This document shows, in pieces, positions 40,411 to 52,157 of a stretch of 64,000 nt of DNA (positions are counted from its first letter, which is position 1; every line of letters starts with the position of its first letter). Position numbers and translations under genes: made by a program. The notes under the pieces were generated by a model. That model saw nothing but the letters and a program-made list of their open reading frames with translations, did not search any database and was not told the DNA's origin. Source of the DNA: Pseudomonas morbosilactucae (lineage in GTDB: Bacteria; Pseudomonadota; Gammaproteobacteria; Pseudomonadales; Pseudomonadaceae). The stretch lies in contig NZ_JALQCW010000035.1 in NCBI RefSeq assembly GCF_023241715.1, positions 1 to 64,000 of the forward strand. Reading direction: 5' to 3'.

Positions 40411-42105
40411 ATGCAAACCTGGCAACAGCTCTACAGCCCGCTCGGCAGCCTTGGCCTGTCCGCTCTCGCGGCCGTTATCCCGATCGTTTTCTTCTTCCTG
40501 GCCTTGGCCGTGTTCCGCCTCAAAGGGCACGTCGCCGGCAGCATCACCCTGGCACTGTCGATCCTGGTGGCGATCTTTGCTTTCCAGATGCCGGTCGACA
40601 TGGCGCTCGCCGCCGCCGGCTATGGTTTCGCCTACGGCCTGTGGCCCATCGCCTGGATCATTGTCGCCGCCGTGTTCCTCTACAAACTGACCGTTAAGAG
40701 CGGCCAGTTCGAGGTCATCCGCAGCTCGGTGCTGTCAATCACCGACGACCAGCGCCTGCAAGTGCTGCTGATCGGCTTCTGCTTCGGCGCCTTCCTCGAA
40801 GGGGCAGCCGGTTTCGGCGCTCCAGTGGCAATCACCGCCGCACTGTTGGTGGGCCTGGGCTTCAACCCGCTGTATGCCGCCGGCCTATGCCTGATCGCCA
40901 ACACCGCGCCGGTGGCGTTCGGCGCCCTGGGGATTCCGATCATCGTGGCAGGCCAAGTGACCGGAATCGACGCCTTCAAGATCGGCGCCATGACCGGCCG
41001 CCAACTGCCGCTGCTGTCGCTGTTCGTGCCGTTCTGGCTGGTGTTCATGATGGATGGCCTGCGCGGCGTCAAAGAGACCTGGCCTGCCGCGCTGGTGGCC
41101 GGGCTGAGCTTTGCCATCACCCAGTACTTCACCTCGAACTTCATCGGCCCTGAACTGCCGGACATCACCTCGGCCCTGGCCAGCCTGATTTCCCTGACCC
41201 TGTTCCTCAAGGTCTGGCAGCCCAAGCGCACCGCAGGCGCGCAAATCGCCGGTGCCACCTCGGGTACGGCCATCACCGCCAGCGTCGGCGGCTTCGGTCA
41301 GCCACGCAGCACCGTGGCCTCGCCCTACAGCCTGGGGCAGATTTTCAAAGCCTGGTCCCCGTTCCTGATCCTCACCGTGCTGGTGACCATCTGGACCCTG
41401 AAACCCTTCAAGGCGATGTTTGCCGCCGGCGGCTCCATGTACGGCTGGGTGTTCAACTTTGCCATCCCGCACCTGGACCAGATGGTGGTCAAGGTCGCGC
41501 CGATCGTGACCAACCCCACCGCCATCCCGGCAGTGTTCAAACTGGACCCGATCTCCGCGACCGGCACGGCGATTTTCTTCTCCGCACTGATCTCGATGCT
41601 GGTGCTGAAGATCAATTTCAAAACTGGTCTGACCACTTTGAAAGAGACCTTCTACGAACTCCGCTGGCCGATCCTCTCCATCGGCATGGTGCTGGCCTTC
41701 GCCTTCGTCACCAACTACTCCGGCATGTCCTCGACCATGGCTCTGGTGCTGGCCGGTACCGGCGCGGCGTTCCCGTTCTTCTCGCCGTTTCTCGGCTGGC
41801 TGGGGGTGTTCCTCACCGGGTCCGATACCTCGTCCAACGCCCTGTTCAGTTCGTTGCAAGCCACCACCGCGCACCAGATCGGCGTCAATGACACCCTGCT
41901 GGTGGCAGCCAACACCAGCGGCGGCGTAACCGGCAAGATGATCTCGCCGCAATCGATCGCCGTGGCCTGCGCCGCCACCGGCCTGGTGGGCAAGGAATCC
42001 GACTTGTTCCGCTTCACCCTCAAGCACAGTCTGTTCTTTGCCACTATTGTCGGCCTGATTACCCTGGCCCAGGCTTACTGGTTCACGGGCATGCTGGTCC
42101 ACTGA
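40411..42105 (+). CDS. lldP: L-lactate permease
   Basis: 564-aa inner-membrane permease of the LctP family, taking up lactate and likely glycolate with protons. Twelve or more hydrophobic segments; conserved FGAFLEGAAGFGAPVAITAA, GFGAPVA-type repeat and the second-half GVFLTGSDTSSNALFSSLQ motif. First gene of the lld/lut run; ribosome site AGGGG just upstream of the ATG. Confidence 0.96.
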   Translation: MQTWQQLYSPLGSLGLSALAAVIPIVFFFLALAVFRLKGHVAGSITLALSILVAIFAFQMPVDMALAAAGYGFAYGLWPIAWIIVAAVFLYKLTVKSGQFEVIRSSVLSITDDQRLQVLLIGFCFGAFLEGAAGFGAPVAITAALLVGLGFNPLYAAGLCLIANTAPVAFGALGIPIIVAGQVTGIDAFKIGAMTGRQLPLLSLFVPFWLVFMMDGLRGVKETWPAALVAGLSFAITQYFTSNFIGPELPDITSALASLISLTLFLKVWQPKRTAGAQIAGATSGTAITASVGGFGQPRSTVASPYSLGQIFKAWSPFLILTVLVTIWTLKPFKAMFAAGGSMYGWVFNFAIPHLDQMVVKVAPIVTNPTAIPAVFKLDPISATGTAIFFSALISMLVLKINFKTGLTTLKETFYELRWPILSIGMVLAFAFVTNYSGMSSTMALVLAGTGAAFPFFSPFLGWLGVFLTGSDTSSNALFSSLQATTAHQIGVNDTLLVAANTSGGVTGKMISPQSIAVACAATGLVGKESDLFRFTLKHSLFFATIVGLITLAQAYWFTGMLVH

Positions 42106-42257
42106 CAGCCGCCTGGCACACGGAAAAAACCGACGCCGGACCACGCTTCCGGCGTCTGTAATTCACAACCCGGTCTGCAAGGCTGCTGAAAGCTTGACGC
42201 TTTACTCTCCAGCAGCCTCAACGGACGGATAACCGGGACCACCCGGAGACACGCCTG

Positions 42258-43082
42258 ATGAGCGAGCTTTTTTACAACGCCGTGCCTAACGCAACCCGTG
42301 TCGCACCGCCGCTGGCCGAACCGCGCCACTACCCCAGCGAAAAACCGCAACGGGTCTATCTGTTCGGCACGTGCGTGGTCGACCTGTTCTATCCCGAGGC
42401 CGGGATGGATGCGATTCACCTGCTGGAGCGCGAAGGCATTCGCGTCGAGTACCCGCAAGGGCAAAGCTGCTGCGGACAACCGGCCTACACCTCGGGTTAC
42501 ACCGAGCAGGCGCGCACCGTGGCTCGCTCGCAGTTGGCGCTGTTCGCCGAGGACTATCCGGTGGTGGTGCCTTCGGGCTCCTGCGCAGGCATGTTGCGCG
42601 AACATTACGCCGACCTGTTCAAGGATGAGCCGCAAATGCTGATACAGGTTCAGGCCCTCGCGGCACGGACCTATGAATTGTCGGAGTTCCTGCTGTTTGT
42701 CTGCAAGGTGCAGCTCAAGGACAGCGGCGCGCCCGTCAAGGTGGCCTTGCACACCTCGTGCTCGGCACGCCGGGAAATGAACACCCACCTGCATGGCCGT
42801 GAGTTGCTGTCACAGTTGAGCAACGTGGAGCGGGTGGAGCACAGCCACGAAAGCGAATGCTGTGGCTTTGGCGGGACTTTCAGCGTCCGAATGCCAGACA
42901 TCTCTGGCGCGATGGTGGCTGACAAGACCCGTGCGCTGAAGGAATCCGGCGCGCATCAGGTACTGAGCGCCGATTGCGGCTGTTTGATGAACATCAACGG
43001 CGCCCTGGAGAAACAACAAGAGGCATTGCGCGGCCAACACCTGGCGAGCTTCCTCTGGCAGCGTACCGGAGGTGCCCAATGA
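42258..43082 (+). CDS. lutA: Lactate oxidation complex Fe-S subunit LutA/LldE
   Basis: 274-aa protein with two CCG (cysteine-rich) domains: CVVDLFYPEAG..GQSCCGQPAY and HTSCSARR..ESECCGFGGTF..DCGCLMN. Such domains bind non-cubane Fe-S clusters and pass electrons. With LutB and LutC it forms the NAD-independent L-lactate oxidising system. The stop overlaps the lutB start (ATGA). Confidence 0.93.
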   Translation: MSELFYNAVPNATRVAPPLAEPRHYPSEKPQRVYLFGTCVVDLFYPEAGMDAIHLLEREGIRVEYPQGQSCCGQPAYTSGYTEQARTVARSQLALFAEDYPVVVPSGSCAGMLREHYADLFKDEPQMLIQVQALAARTYELSEFLLFVCKVQLKDSGAPVKVALHTSCSARREMNTHLHGRELLSQLSNVERVEHSHESECCGFGGTFSVRMPDISGAMVADKTRALKESGAHQVLSADCGCLMNINGALEKQQEALRGQHLASFLWQRTGGAQ

Positions 43083-44533
43083 GCGCCCCGGAACTGATCC
43101 CGACCGTTGCCGTGTCGGACGATTTTCGCACCCGGGCTCACGAGGCCCTGGGTGACAAACAACTGCGAAACAACTTTCGCAGCGCCATGGATTCACTCAT
43201 GGCCAAGCGTGCGGCCTCGTTCAGCGATGCCCACGAACGGGAACATCTGCGAGCGCTGGGCAATGCCATTCGCGCGCGTGCATTATCCAAGCTGCCCGAC
43301 CTGCTCGAGCAGCTTGAACAGAACCTGACCCGCAACGGTGTGACAGTGCACTGGGCGGAAACGGTGGACGAGGCCAATGGCATCGTCCTCTCGATCATCC
43401 GCGCTCACGAGGCGCGGCAAGTGATCAAGGGCAAATCGATGGTCAGCGAAGAGATGGAAATGAACCATGTCCTCGCTGAACAAGGCATTGAATGCCTTGA
43501 GTCGGACATGGGCGAATTTATCGTCCAGCTCGACCACGAGAAGCCTTCACACATCATTATGCCGGCGATCCACAAGAATGCCGGTCAGGTCGCGTCCTTG
43601 TTCCACGACAAACTCGGCGTGGAGTACACCAAGGACGTTGACCAACTTATCCAGATCGGTCGCAAGGTCCTGCGACAGAAATTCTTCGAAGCCGATATCG
43701 GCGTCTCGGGCGTCAACTTTGCCGTAGCCGAAACCGGCACCCTGCTGCTGGTGGAAAACGAAGGCAACGGGCGCATGTCCACCACCGTGCCGCCGGTGCA
43801 CATCGCCGTCACAGGGATCGAGAAAGTCGTCGAGAACCTGCGCGACGTGGTTCCCCTGCTCTCGCTGCTGACCCGCTCCGCCCTCGGCCAGCCGATCACC
43901 ACCTACGTCAACATGATCTCCGGCCCGCGCAAGGCCCATGAGCTCGACGGCCCCGAGGAAGTGCACCTGGTGCTGCTGGACAACGGCCGCAGCCAGGCAT
44001 TTGCCGACAGCGAACTGCGCCAGACCCTGAACTGCATCCGCTGCGGCGCCTGCATGAACCATTGCCCGGTGTACACGCGCATCGGCGGCCACGCCTATGG
44101 CGAGGTCTATCCGGGGCCGATCGGCAAGATCATCACCCCGCACATGGTCGGCCTGGCCAAGGTTCCGGATCACCCCAGCGCCTCGTCGCTGTGCGGCGCC
44201 TGTGGCGAAGTCTGCCCGGTGAAGATTCCGATCCCGGCCCTGCTGCGCCGACTGCGGGAAGAAAACGTCAAGGCCCCCGACAGCCCCCATCAAGTGATGC
44301 GCGGCCAGGGCAGCAAGTACTCGCGCAAGGAACGTTTTATCTGGAACGCCTGGGCCCGCCTCAACAGCTCGCCTCGGCTCTATCGGTTATTCGTCCTGGC
44401 GGCGACACGCCTGCGCGCCTTGACGCCCAGCAACGTCGGGCCCTGGACGCAAAACCACAGCGCGCCGAAACCGGCCGCCCGTTCGCTGCACGACCTGGCA
44501 CGCGAGCACCTGGCCAAACAGGGAGACCGTTGA
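43079..44533 (+). CDS. lutB: Lactate oxidation complex Fe-S subunit LutB/LldF
   Basis: 484-aa subunit. N-terminal LUD domain (VIKGKSMVSEEMEMNHVL, VAETGTLLLVENEGNGRM) followed by two 4Fe-4S motifs, CIRCGACMNHCP and CGACGEVCP. The C-terminal LutB extension follows. Start at MSAPELIPTVAVSDD overlaps lutA; stop overlaps the lutC ATG, so the three are translationally linked. Confidence 0.95.
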   Translation: MSAPELIPTVAVSDDFRTRAHEALGDKQLRNNFRSAMDSLMAKRAASFSDAHEREHLRALGNAIRARALSKLPDLLEQLEQNLTRNGVTVHWAETVDEANGIVLSIIRAHEARQVIKGKSMVSEEMEMNHVLAEQGIECLESDMGEFIVQLDHEKPSHIIMPAIHKNAGQVASLFHDKLGVEYTKDVDQLIQIGRKVLRQKFFEADIGVSGVNFAVAETGTLLLVENEGNGRMSTTVPPVHIAVTGIEKVVENLRDVVPLLSLLTRSALGQPITTYVNMISGPRKAHELDGPEEVHLVLLDNGRSQAFADSELRQTLNCIRCGACMNHCPVYTRIGGHAYGEVYPGPIGKIITPHMVGLAKVPDHPSASSLCGACGEVCPVKIPIPALLRRLREENVKAPDSPHQVMRGQGSKYSRKERFIWNAWARLNSSPRLYRLFVLAATRLRALTPSNVGPWTQNHSAPKPAARSLHDLAREHLAKQGDR

Positions 44534-45200
44534 TGAGCGCCAAGCAGAATATCCTCGCCAAGCTGCGCACCAGCCTGACCGGCGCCACGCCGATTGTGGA
44601 TAACTTCGACGAGGCTCTGGTCACCGAGCCTTACACCTACACGGCTGAACAACGCATCCCGCAACTGCGCAAGCTGATGGAAGCGGTGCACACCGAAATC
44701 CACCTGACCACAGGCGACCACTGGCCGACGCTACTGGCGCAACTGCTGAACGAGCGCCAACTGCCCAGCCTGCTGATCGCCCCAAGCACACCCCATGGCC
44801 AGCGAGTGACCCAGCACTGGGCCCAGCACCCTGAGTTGCCGCCGCTCAAGGCCTACGACCGCCCGGTGGAAGCCTGGAAAGCCGAGCTGTTCAACGACAC
44901 CCCGGCCAGCCTCACCACCACCCTCGGCGCCATCGCCGCCACCGGCAGCCTGATTCTTTGGCCGACCCGCGAAGAACCGCGGTTGATGAGCCTGGTACCA
45001 CCGGTGCACTTCGCCCTGCTCAAGGCCAGCGAGATCCGCGACAACTTTTACCAGGTGCAGCAGGAGTACCAATGGGCCCAGGGCATGCCGACCAACGCGC
45101 TGCTGGTGTCCGGTCCTTCGAAAACCGCAGACATCGAACAAGTCCTGGCTTACGGCGCCCATGGCCCGAAAGACTTGGTGGTACTGATCCTGGAGGACCA

Positions 45201-45204
<4 letters not shown>
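44533..45204 (+). CDS. lutC: Lactate oxidation complex subunit LutC/LldG
   Basis: 223-aa LUD-domain protein. Seen: AKLRTSLTGATP at the N-terminus and GAIAATGSLILWPTREEPRL plus the LLVSGPSKTADIEQVLAYGA end, both typical. Overlaps lutB at its start and the dehydrogenase at its end. Known LutC acts with LutA and LutB; its own chemistry is unclear. Confidence 0.94.
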
Positions 45205-48011
<2,807 letters not shown>

Positions 48012-48022
48012 CCGTCGCAACG

Positions 48023-48049
48023 AAAAAGGAGCATCACGCTCCTTTTTTT
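48023..48049 (+). terminator. Terminator of the lldP-dld operon
   Basis: AAAAAGGAGC-ATCAC-GCTCCTTTTTTT, 11 bases after the dld stop; strong stem and T-run. Confidence 0.92.
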
Positions 48050-48194
48050 CATCTTGGACGAAAAAAAAGCGAATTCCTGCTGCCGGCTATAGTCGATTGC
48101 TTAGGCCCCAGTGAATGAGGCTTATCACCGACCTCGGCAGGTTGTCCTGGATTGATCGGCAGCACCGAGACCAACCGTTCAAGGAGATACCTTT

Positions 48195-48482
48195 ATGAAG
48201 CGTTCTGCATTGGCTGGACTGTTCATTACCGCGACGATGCTAGCGTCCCCGGTGTTCGCCGCGGCCCAAGAGGATCTGTGCCAGATCAACCTGCAAAAGA
48301 TCAAAGACGCCAAGGTCAGCACTGAAGTGATGAGCGAGCAACTGAGCGCCGACATCGACGCTTCTGTGCAGCAAGCCACCGCGGAAAAAGCCAAGGGCAC
48401 CGAGGAAGGCACCAAGAATTGCATCTCCATCACCACCCAGGCGATACAGAAATTGCAGAACAACACCAAGGGCGATCAGTAG
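48195..48482 (+). CDS. Small exported protein of unknown function
   Basis: 95-aa protein with an excellent AAGGAG ribosome site, a signal peptide (RSALAGLFITATMLASPVFA) and a mature part of about 70 residues with two cysteines (LCQINL, NCISIT) that could form one disulfide. Helical and lysine/glutamate-rich. Family not recognised by name, though small proteins of this look are common in Pseudomonas. Own terminator follows. Confidence 0.7.
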   Translation: MKRSALAGLFITATMLASPVFAAAQEDLCQINLQKIKDAKVSTEVMSEQLSADIDASVQQATAEKAKGTEEGTKNCISITTQAIQKLQNNTKGDQ

Positions 48483-48493
48483 GCTTGATGCAC

Positions 48494-48517
48494 AAGGCCA
48501 ACCTTCGGGTTGGCCTT
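48494..48517 (+). terminator. Terminator of the small exported protein gene
   Basis: AAGGCCAACC-TTCG-GGTTGGCCTT, 10-bp stem with UUCG loop, 12 bases after the stop; only a short T-run. Confidence 0.8.
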
Positions 48518-48533
48518 CTGCTCAGGCTTAGCG

Positions 48534-48568
48534 TAGAATCCGCCCACCTGTTGGTTATGCACAACAGG
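48534..48568 (+). promoter_or_regulatory. ssrA promoter and precursor hairpin
   Basis: TAGAAT (48534-48539) can serve as -10 with a start near 48546. The arms CCTGTTG (48547-48553) and CAACAGG (48562-48568) then form a 5' leader hairpin ending just before the mature tmRNA 5' end, a plausible processing feature. Confidence 0.45.
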
Positions 48569-48571
48569 TTC

Positions 48572-48965
48572 GGGGCCGTTTAGGATTCGACGCCGGTTGC
48601 GAAACTTTAGGTGCATGCCGAGTTGGTAACAGAACTCGTAAATCCACTGTTGCAACTTCCTATAGTTGCCAATGACGAAACCTACGGGGAATACGCTCTC
48701 GCTGCGTAAGCAGCCTTAGCCCTTCCCTCCTGGTACCTTCGGGTCCAGCAATCATCAGGGGATGTCTGTAAACCCAAAGTGATTGTCATATAGAACAGAA
48801 TCGCCGTGCAGTACGTTGTGGACGAATCGGCTAAAACTTACACAACTCGCCCAAAGCACCCTGCCCGTCGGGTCGCTGAGGGTTAACTTAATAGACACGG
48901 CTACGCATGTAGTACCGACAGCGGAGTACTGGCGGACGGGGGTTCAAATCCCCCCGGCTCCACCA
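48572..48965 (+). ncRNA. ssrA: Transfer-messenger RNA (tmRNA)
   Basis: 394-nt tmRNA for trans-translation. 5' end GGGGCCG pairs with 3' CGGCTCC, T-arm GGGGGTTCAAATCCCCC and encoded CCA form the tRNA-like part. The tag frame reads ANDETYGEYALAA then TAA (48670-48711 region), ending in the ALAA degron. Its 3' end abuts an integrase gene, so it serves as the attachment site of the island. Confidence 0.97.
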
Positions 48966-48976
48966 TTTGATCAACT

Positions 48977-49002
48977 AAAGACGTCCACGGACGTCTTTTT
49001 TT
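48977..49002 (+). terminator. ssrA terminator
   Basis: AAAGACGT-CCACGG-ACGTCTTTTTTT, 11 bases past the tmRNA CCA. It lies on the island side of the attachment site, so the terminator may belong to the island end. Confidence 0.9.
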
Positions 49003-49150
49003 GTGCCTGAAATCCAGTAAATACGGGGATTTCAGCGCTTACGGGAGCTTTGGAGGTTTTCTGAGTTCCAGCTGCTTTGGTATCCCAGGTGGTATCCCGG
49101 ACTACCAAATGCTATTTTCAGGATACCAAAACGGTGCTGGAGGTAGCCCC

Positions 49151-50407
49151 ATGCCTACTAACGCAACCCGCCTCTCCGATCGCCAGCTCAAGGCAGTCAA
49201 GGCAACTGGTAAAGACTTCGTCCTCAGCGACGGCGACGGCCTGCAGCTTCGAGTACGCGCCAGCGGCTCGATGATGTGGAATTTCAATTACCGTGAGCCG
49301 TTGACCAGAGCCCGTCTTAATATGGCGCTCGGTCCATACCCTGACCTCTCGCTAGCCAACGCCCGGAAGAAAGCAGCAGAGGCGCGTGAGCTGCTCGCTT
49401 TGGGCATTGATCCCAAAACCCAGCGTGATGAGGTAAGGCAAGCCAAACTTGCTGAGACTGAACACACTTTCGAGAAGGTGGCCACCGCCTGGTTCGAGCT
49501 GAAGAAAGACTCCGTAACCAAAGCCTACGCCGAAGACATTTGGAGATCGCTGACGCTTCATGTATTCCCAAGCATGAAAACAACGCCGCTCTCTCAAATC
49601 ACTGCTCCGATGGTTATCAAGATCCTTCGTCCAATCGAGGCCAAAGGGAGCCTCGAAACCGTGAAACGATTGAGCCAACGACTCAACGAGATCATGACCT
49701 ACGGGGTCAACTCCGGGCTGATATTCGCGAACCCCCTCAATGGAATTCGGGCGGTGTTCAAGAAACCCAAGAAAGAGAACATGGCTGCGCTACCACCTGA
49801 GGAGCTTCCCGAGCTCATGATGGAAATCGCGAACGCCAGCATCAAGCGCACGACCCGCTGCCTGATCGAATGGCAGTTGCACACGATGACCCGCCCCGCC
49901 GAAGCTGCCACCACACGATGGGCAGATATCGACTTCGACAAGCGCATTTGGACCATTCCGCCAGAGCGCATGAAAAAGCGGCGCCCGCACACAATCCCCC
50001 TCACCGATCAGGCACTTTCGTTACTGGAGACGCTCAAGCAACTCAGTGGTAACAGAGAGTACGTGTTCCCCTCAGATAGAAACCCCCGCACCCATGCCAA
50101 TAGCCAGACCGCCAACATGGCGTTGAAGCGTATGGGCTTTCAGGACCGTCTAGTCAGCCACGGCTTGCGCTCGATGGCGAGCACCATCCTGAATGAGCAT
50201 GGCTGGGATCCGGAACTGATCGAGGTCGCGCTGGCGCATGTCGACAAGGACGAAGTTCGTAGCGCCTACAACAGGACGGACTACATCGAACGCCGGCGTC
50301 CGATGATGGCTTGGTGGAGTGAACATATCCAGAACGCGGCCACCGGCAGCCTGTCCGCATCGGCTATCAATCAAACCAGAGATCGCAACGTCGTACCGAT
50401 TCGCTGA
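49151..50407 (+). CDS. P4-type tyrosine integrase
   Basis: 418-aa site-specific recombinase that would integrate the island at ssrA. N-terminal DUF4102-type arm-binding domain (LSDRQLKAVKATGKDFVLSD), SAM-like core-binding domain (about 100-190), catalytic domain with Arg (HTMTRPAEAATTRW), HGLR (VSHGLRSMASTI), His (VALAHVDKDEV) and the tyrosine in SAYNRTDYI. GGAGG 8 bases before the ATG fixes the start. Looks intact. Confidence 0.95.
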   Translation: MPTNATRLSDRQLKAVKATGKDFVLSDGDGLQLRVRASGSMMWNFNYREPLTRARLNMALGPYPDLSLANARKKAAEARELLALGIDPKTQRDEVRQAKLAETEHTFEKVATAWFELKKDSVTKAYAEDIWRSLTLHVFPSMKTTPLSQITAPMVIKILRPIEAKGSLETVKRLSQRLNEIMTYGVNSGLIFANPLNGIRAVFKKPKKENMAALPPEELPELMMEIANASIKRTTRCLIEWQLHTMTRPAEAATTRWADIDFDKRIWTIPPERMKKRRPHTIPLTDQALSLLETLKQLSGNREYVFPSDRNPRTHANSQTANMALKRMGFQDRLVSHGLRSMASTILNEHGWDPELIEVALAHVDKDEVRSAYNRTDYIERRRPMMAWWSEHIQNAATGSLSASAINQTRDRNVVPIR

Positions 50408-50513
50408 ACATCCAAAAGGTAAGCGGCACCGGCTACGATTCGTGTCGTGTAGTAGGGTGAAAGGAGTGACGACAGTTGCCAGATCTCTGGTATGCCTGCG
50501 CTTTTTCAGCCAA

Positions 50514-50556
50514 GCCCCAGAGTATGGGAAGGCTCCGCATTCCCATACTCTGGGGC
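50514..50556. repeat. 16-bp perfect inverted repeat between the recombinase genes
   Basis: Arms GCCCCAGAGTATGGGA (50514-50529) and TCCCATACTCTGGGGC (50541-50556), 11-base centre. It stands 107 bases after the integrase and 18 bases after the end of the convergent 89-aa gene. It could terminate both, although T-runs are lacking, or be a protein-binding site for recombination. Confidence 0.85.
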
Positions 50557-50573
50557 TCACGCTTAAAGGTCTA

Positions 50574-50843
50574 TCAGGCAACCACGGTTTTTGCCTTTCT
50601 ACGGCGGATCAACCCTGCTGTTAACTCGTAGTAATAGACGGTAGCTTGAGCTGAGCATCGCAAATAGTGCTCCAGAAACCATCTCACGTGCTTCTCTCTC
50701 CAGGACCAGGGAGTCGCGCAACCCCAGCGTTCACGAATCACCTCGTGCATCCTTTCTGCTTGCCTGATGTGCCGCTGCTGCGTGGCATGTGCACCTTTGA
50801 GCACGGGGCGCAGGAACAACGCTATGTCGAACTCGGCCGTCAT
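50574..50843 (-). CDS. Small protein resembling a detached recombinase core-binding domain
   Basis: 89-aa basic protein. The segment HVRWFLEHYLRCSAQATVYY followed by ELTAGLIRRR has the look of the helical SAM-like core-binding domain of tyrosine recombinases, without any catalytic part. Its start overlaps the stop of the second recombinase gene by 4 bases, implying coupled translation. It may assist that recombinase or DNA targeting. This is fold-level resemblance only. Confidence 0.6.
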   Translation of the reverse strand: MTAEFDIALFLRPVLKGAHATQQRHIRQAERMHEVIRERWGCATPWSWREKHVRWFLEHYLRCSAQATVYYYELTAGLIRRRKAKTVVA

Positions 50844-51820
50844 CGCCGACCTCCGATGTAGGCACTCACCACATCGATGCGGTTATGTCCCAACTCGTGG
50901 CTGATCTGCTTACGGGCTCGCTGATCGAGTGCTCGATCCTCTTGATGAACACGGCCACCATTAACGGGTGCAGGAAAGCCGACTAGTTGCTCATAGCGCT
51001 CACAGGCGTAAGCCGCCCGCAGCTCATGAAAACTTTTCAATCCATGCTCATGCAGGATGTCCCGTGCCGGTCGCACAACTGCCTGCATAAAGTCTTTGTA
51101 GCTTTCGTCGGGCGCCAACAAATTCCGGCTGCCATTGGGTGAGTTCGCGCTGGCCCAATCCAGGGCATCGCGAACTTGATCCGTTACCGTAATCCAGCGC
51201 GGTGCCGAGGCCCCTGATCGACCACCTTTGGTGCCATCCTGGATGTTGATCTTGCCCAGTTGCCGAACCTCACGTTGCAGTCGGGGCAGATCGGCCAGGA
51301 TCGTTTCGCGCAGCCGCATACCAGTCTCACGGGCGAGGAGCACAATGGCACTCACCCTCGATTGCTGACGATCTGACAGCGCCCGTGCGATCAACTCGAC
51401 CTGCGCACGGTCTTGGCCTTGCGAAGCCTCACTACGCACGCTTGAGCGCTGCAAGCCCAGCGCCTTACTCGGACTCGGGATTTTGACGTACTGATCACCG
51501 CGCAGCGCGGCCATCGTTCGGTTCACGCTGGACAGTCGGTTCTGCGCGGTGGCAATGCCGACGTTGCCCTGATCAACCTGCTCCCGCACGTGGACGGCGT
51601 ACCGCATGAGGATCTCGCGGTCTATCTGGCGCGCGTCATTGACCCTCGGTCCTTCATCGGATCGACACCAACGCACGAACGCCTGCCAGCGATCGCTATG
51701 GGCTTTGACGGTAGCAAAATGGCCGTCGCCAAAAAGATCTTTCAGTGCTTGCGGCCCGGCATAGCTAAGCTGACGACCGAAGCCAAAATTACGCCCCGCT
51801 CGCTTACCGACCCGAGCCAT
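50840..51820 (-). CDS. Second tyrosine recombinase (integrase-domain protein of integrative elements)
   Basis: 326-aa protein. The C-terminal half carries the recombinase pattern: Arg in ARETGMRLRETIL, HELR in SFHELRAAYACERY, His in SHELGHNRIDVV and a tyrosine in SAYIGGRR. The N-terminal half is a helical core-binding region (HSDRWQAFVRWCR..). AGGAG seven bases before ATG 51820 sets the start. It belongs to the integrase-like family found inside integrative elements away from the att site. Probably for internal recombination or dimer resolution, not the ssrA reaction. Confidence 0.8.
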   Translation of the reverse strand: MARVGKRAGRNFGFGRQLSYAGPQALKDLFGDGHFATVKAHSDRWQAFVRWCRSDEGPRVNDARQIDREILMRYAVHVREQVDQGNVGIATAQNRLSSVNRTMAALRGDQYVKIPSPSKALGLQRSSVRSEASQGQDRAQVELIARALSDRQQSRVSAIVLLARETGMRLRETILADLPRLQREVRQLGKINIQDGTKGGRSGASAPRWITVTDQVRDALDWASANSPNGSRNLLAPDESYKDFMQAVVRPARDILHEHGLKSFHELRAAYACERYEQLVGFPAPVNGGRVHQEDRALDQRARKQISHELGHNRIDVVSAYIGGRR

Positions 51821-52157
51821 TTTTCTGCTCCTGATCGACTGCAGCGAGATCATGCAAAAGGGCTTTCCAGTTCGCACTCACGATGGCGAACTGGGCCCAA
51901 TCAGTCGGGCGAAAACACAGCGTGTTGTCGGTGACGTAGAGATGCGCGCCCTCCTCTTTCAACCACTGAATGATGGCTGTCGTCGAGGTGATAGTTTTAC
52001 GTGTGGTGGCGACACCGGCGACAGCGGCGACACCCTTTGTCCTGCCTGGTTTTGGGCGTGGCGACAAAGTGGCGACACTAGCGGCGACAAACCGCGTTTT
52101 TGGCTCTTTTTGGCGCTGAGCCAGATGGTTACGCAACGCTTCATCAAGATTGAACAT
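51804..52157 (-). CDS. 117-aa protein with VAxVA repeats
   Basis: No family recognised. The first 25 residues form an amphipathic helix (MFNLDEALRNHLAQRQKEP). Then comes a Val/Ala/Thr-rich stretch, FVAASVATLSPRPKPGRTKG followed by VAAVAGVATT, encoded by repeated GTCGCC units. The C-terminal half (IIQWLKEEGAHLYVTDNTLC) looks globular. Overlaps the DUF3987 gene by 14 bases and the recombinase start by 17. A damaged relative in opposite orientation lies at 54234-54417. Confidence 0.6.
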   Translation of the reverse strand: MFNLDEALRNHLAQRQKEPKTRFVAASVATLSPRPKPGRTKGVAAVAGVATTRKTITSTTAIIQWLKEEGAHLYVTDNTLCFRPTDWAQFAIVSANWKALLHDLAAVDQEQKNGSGR

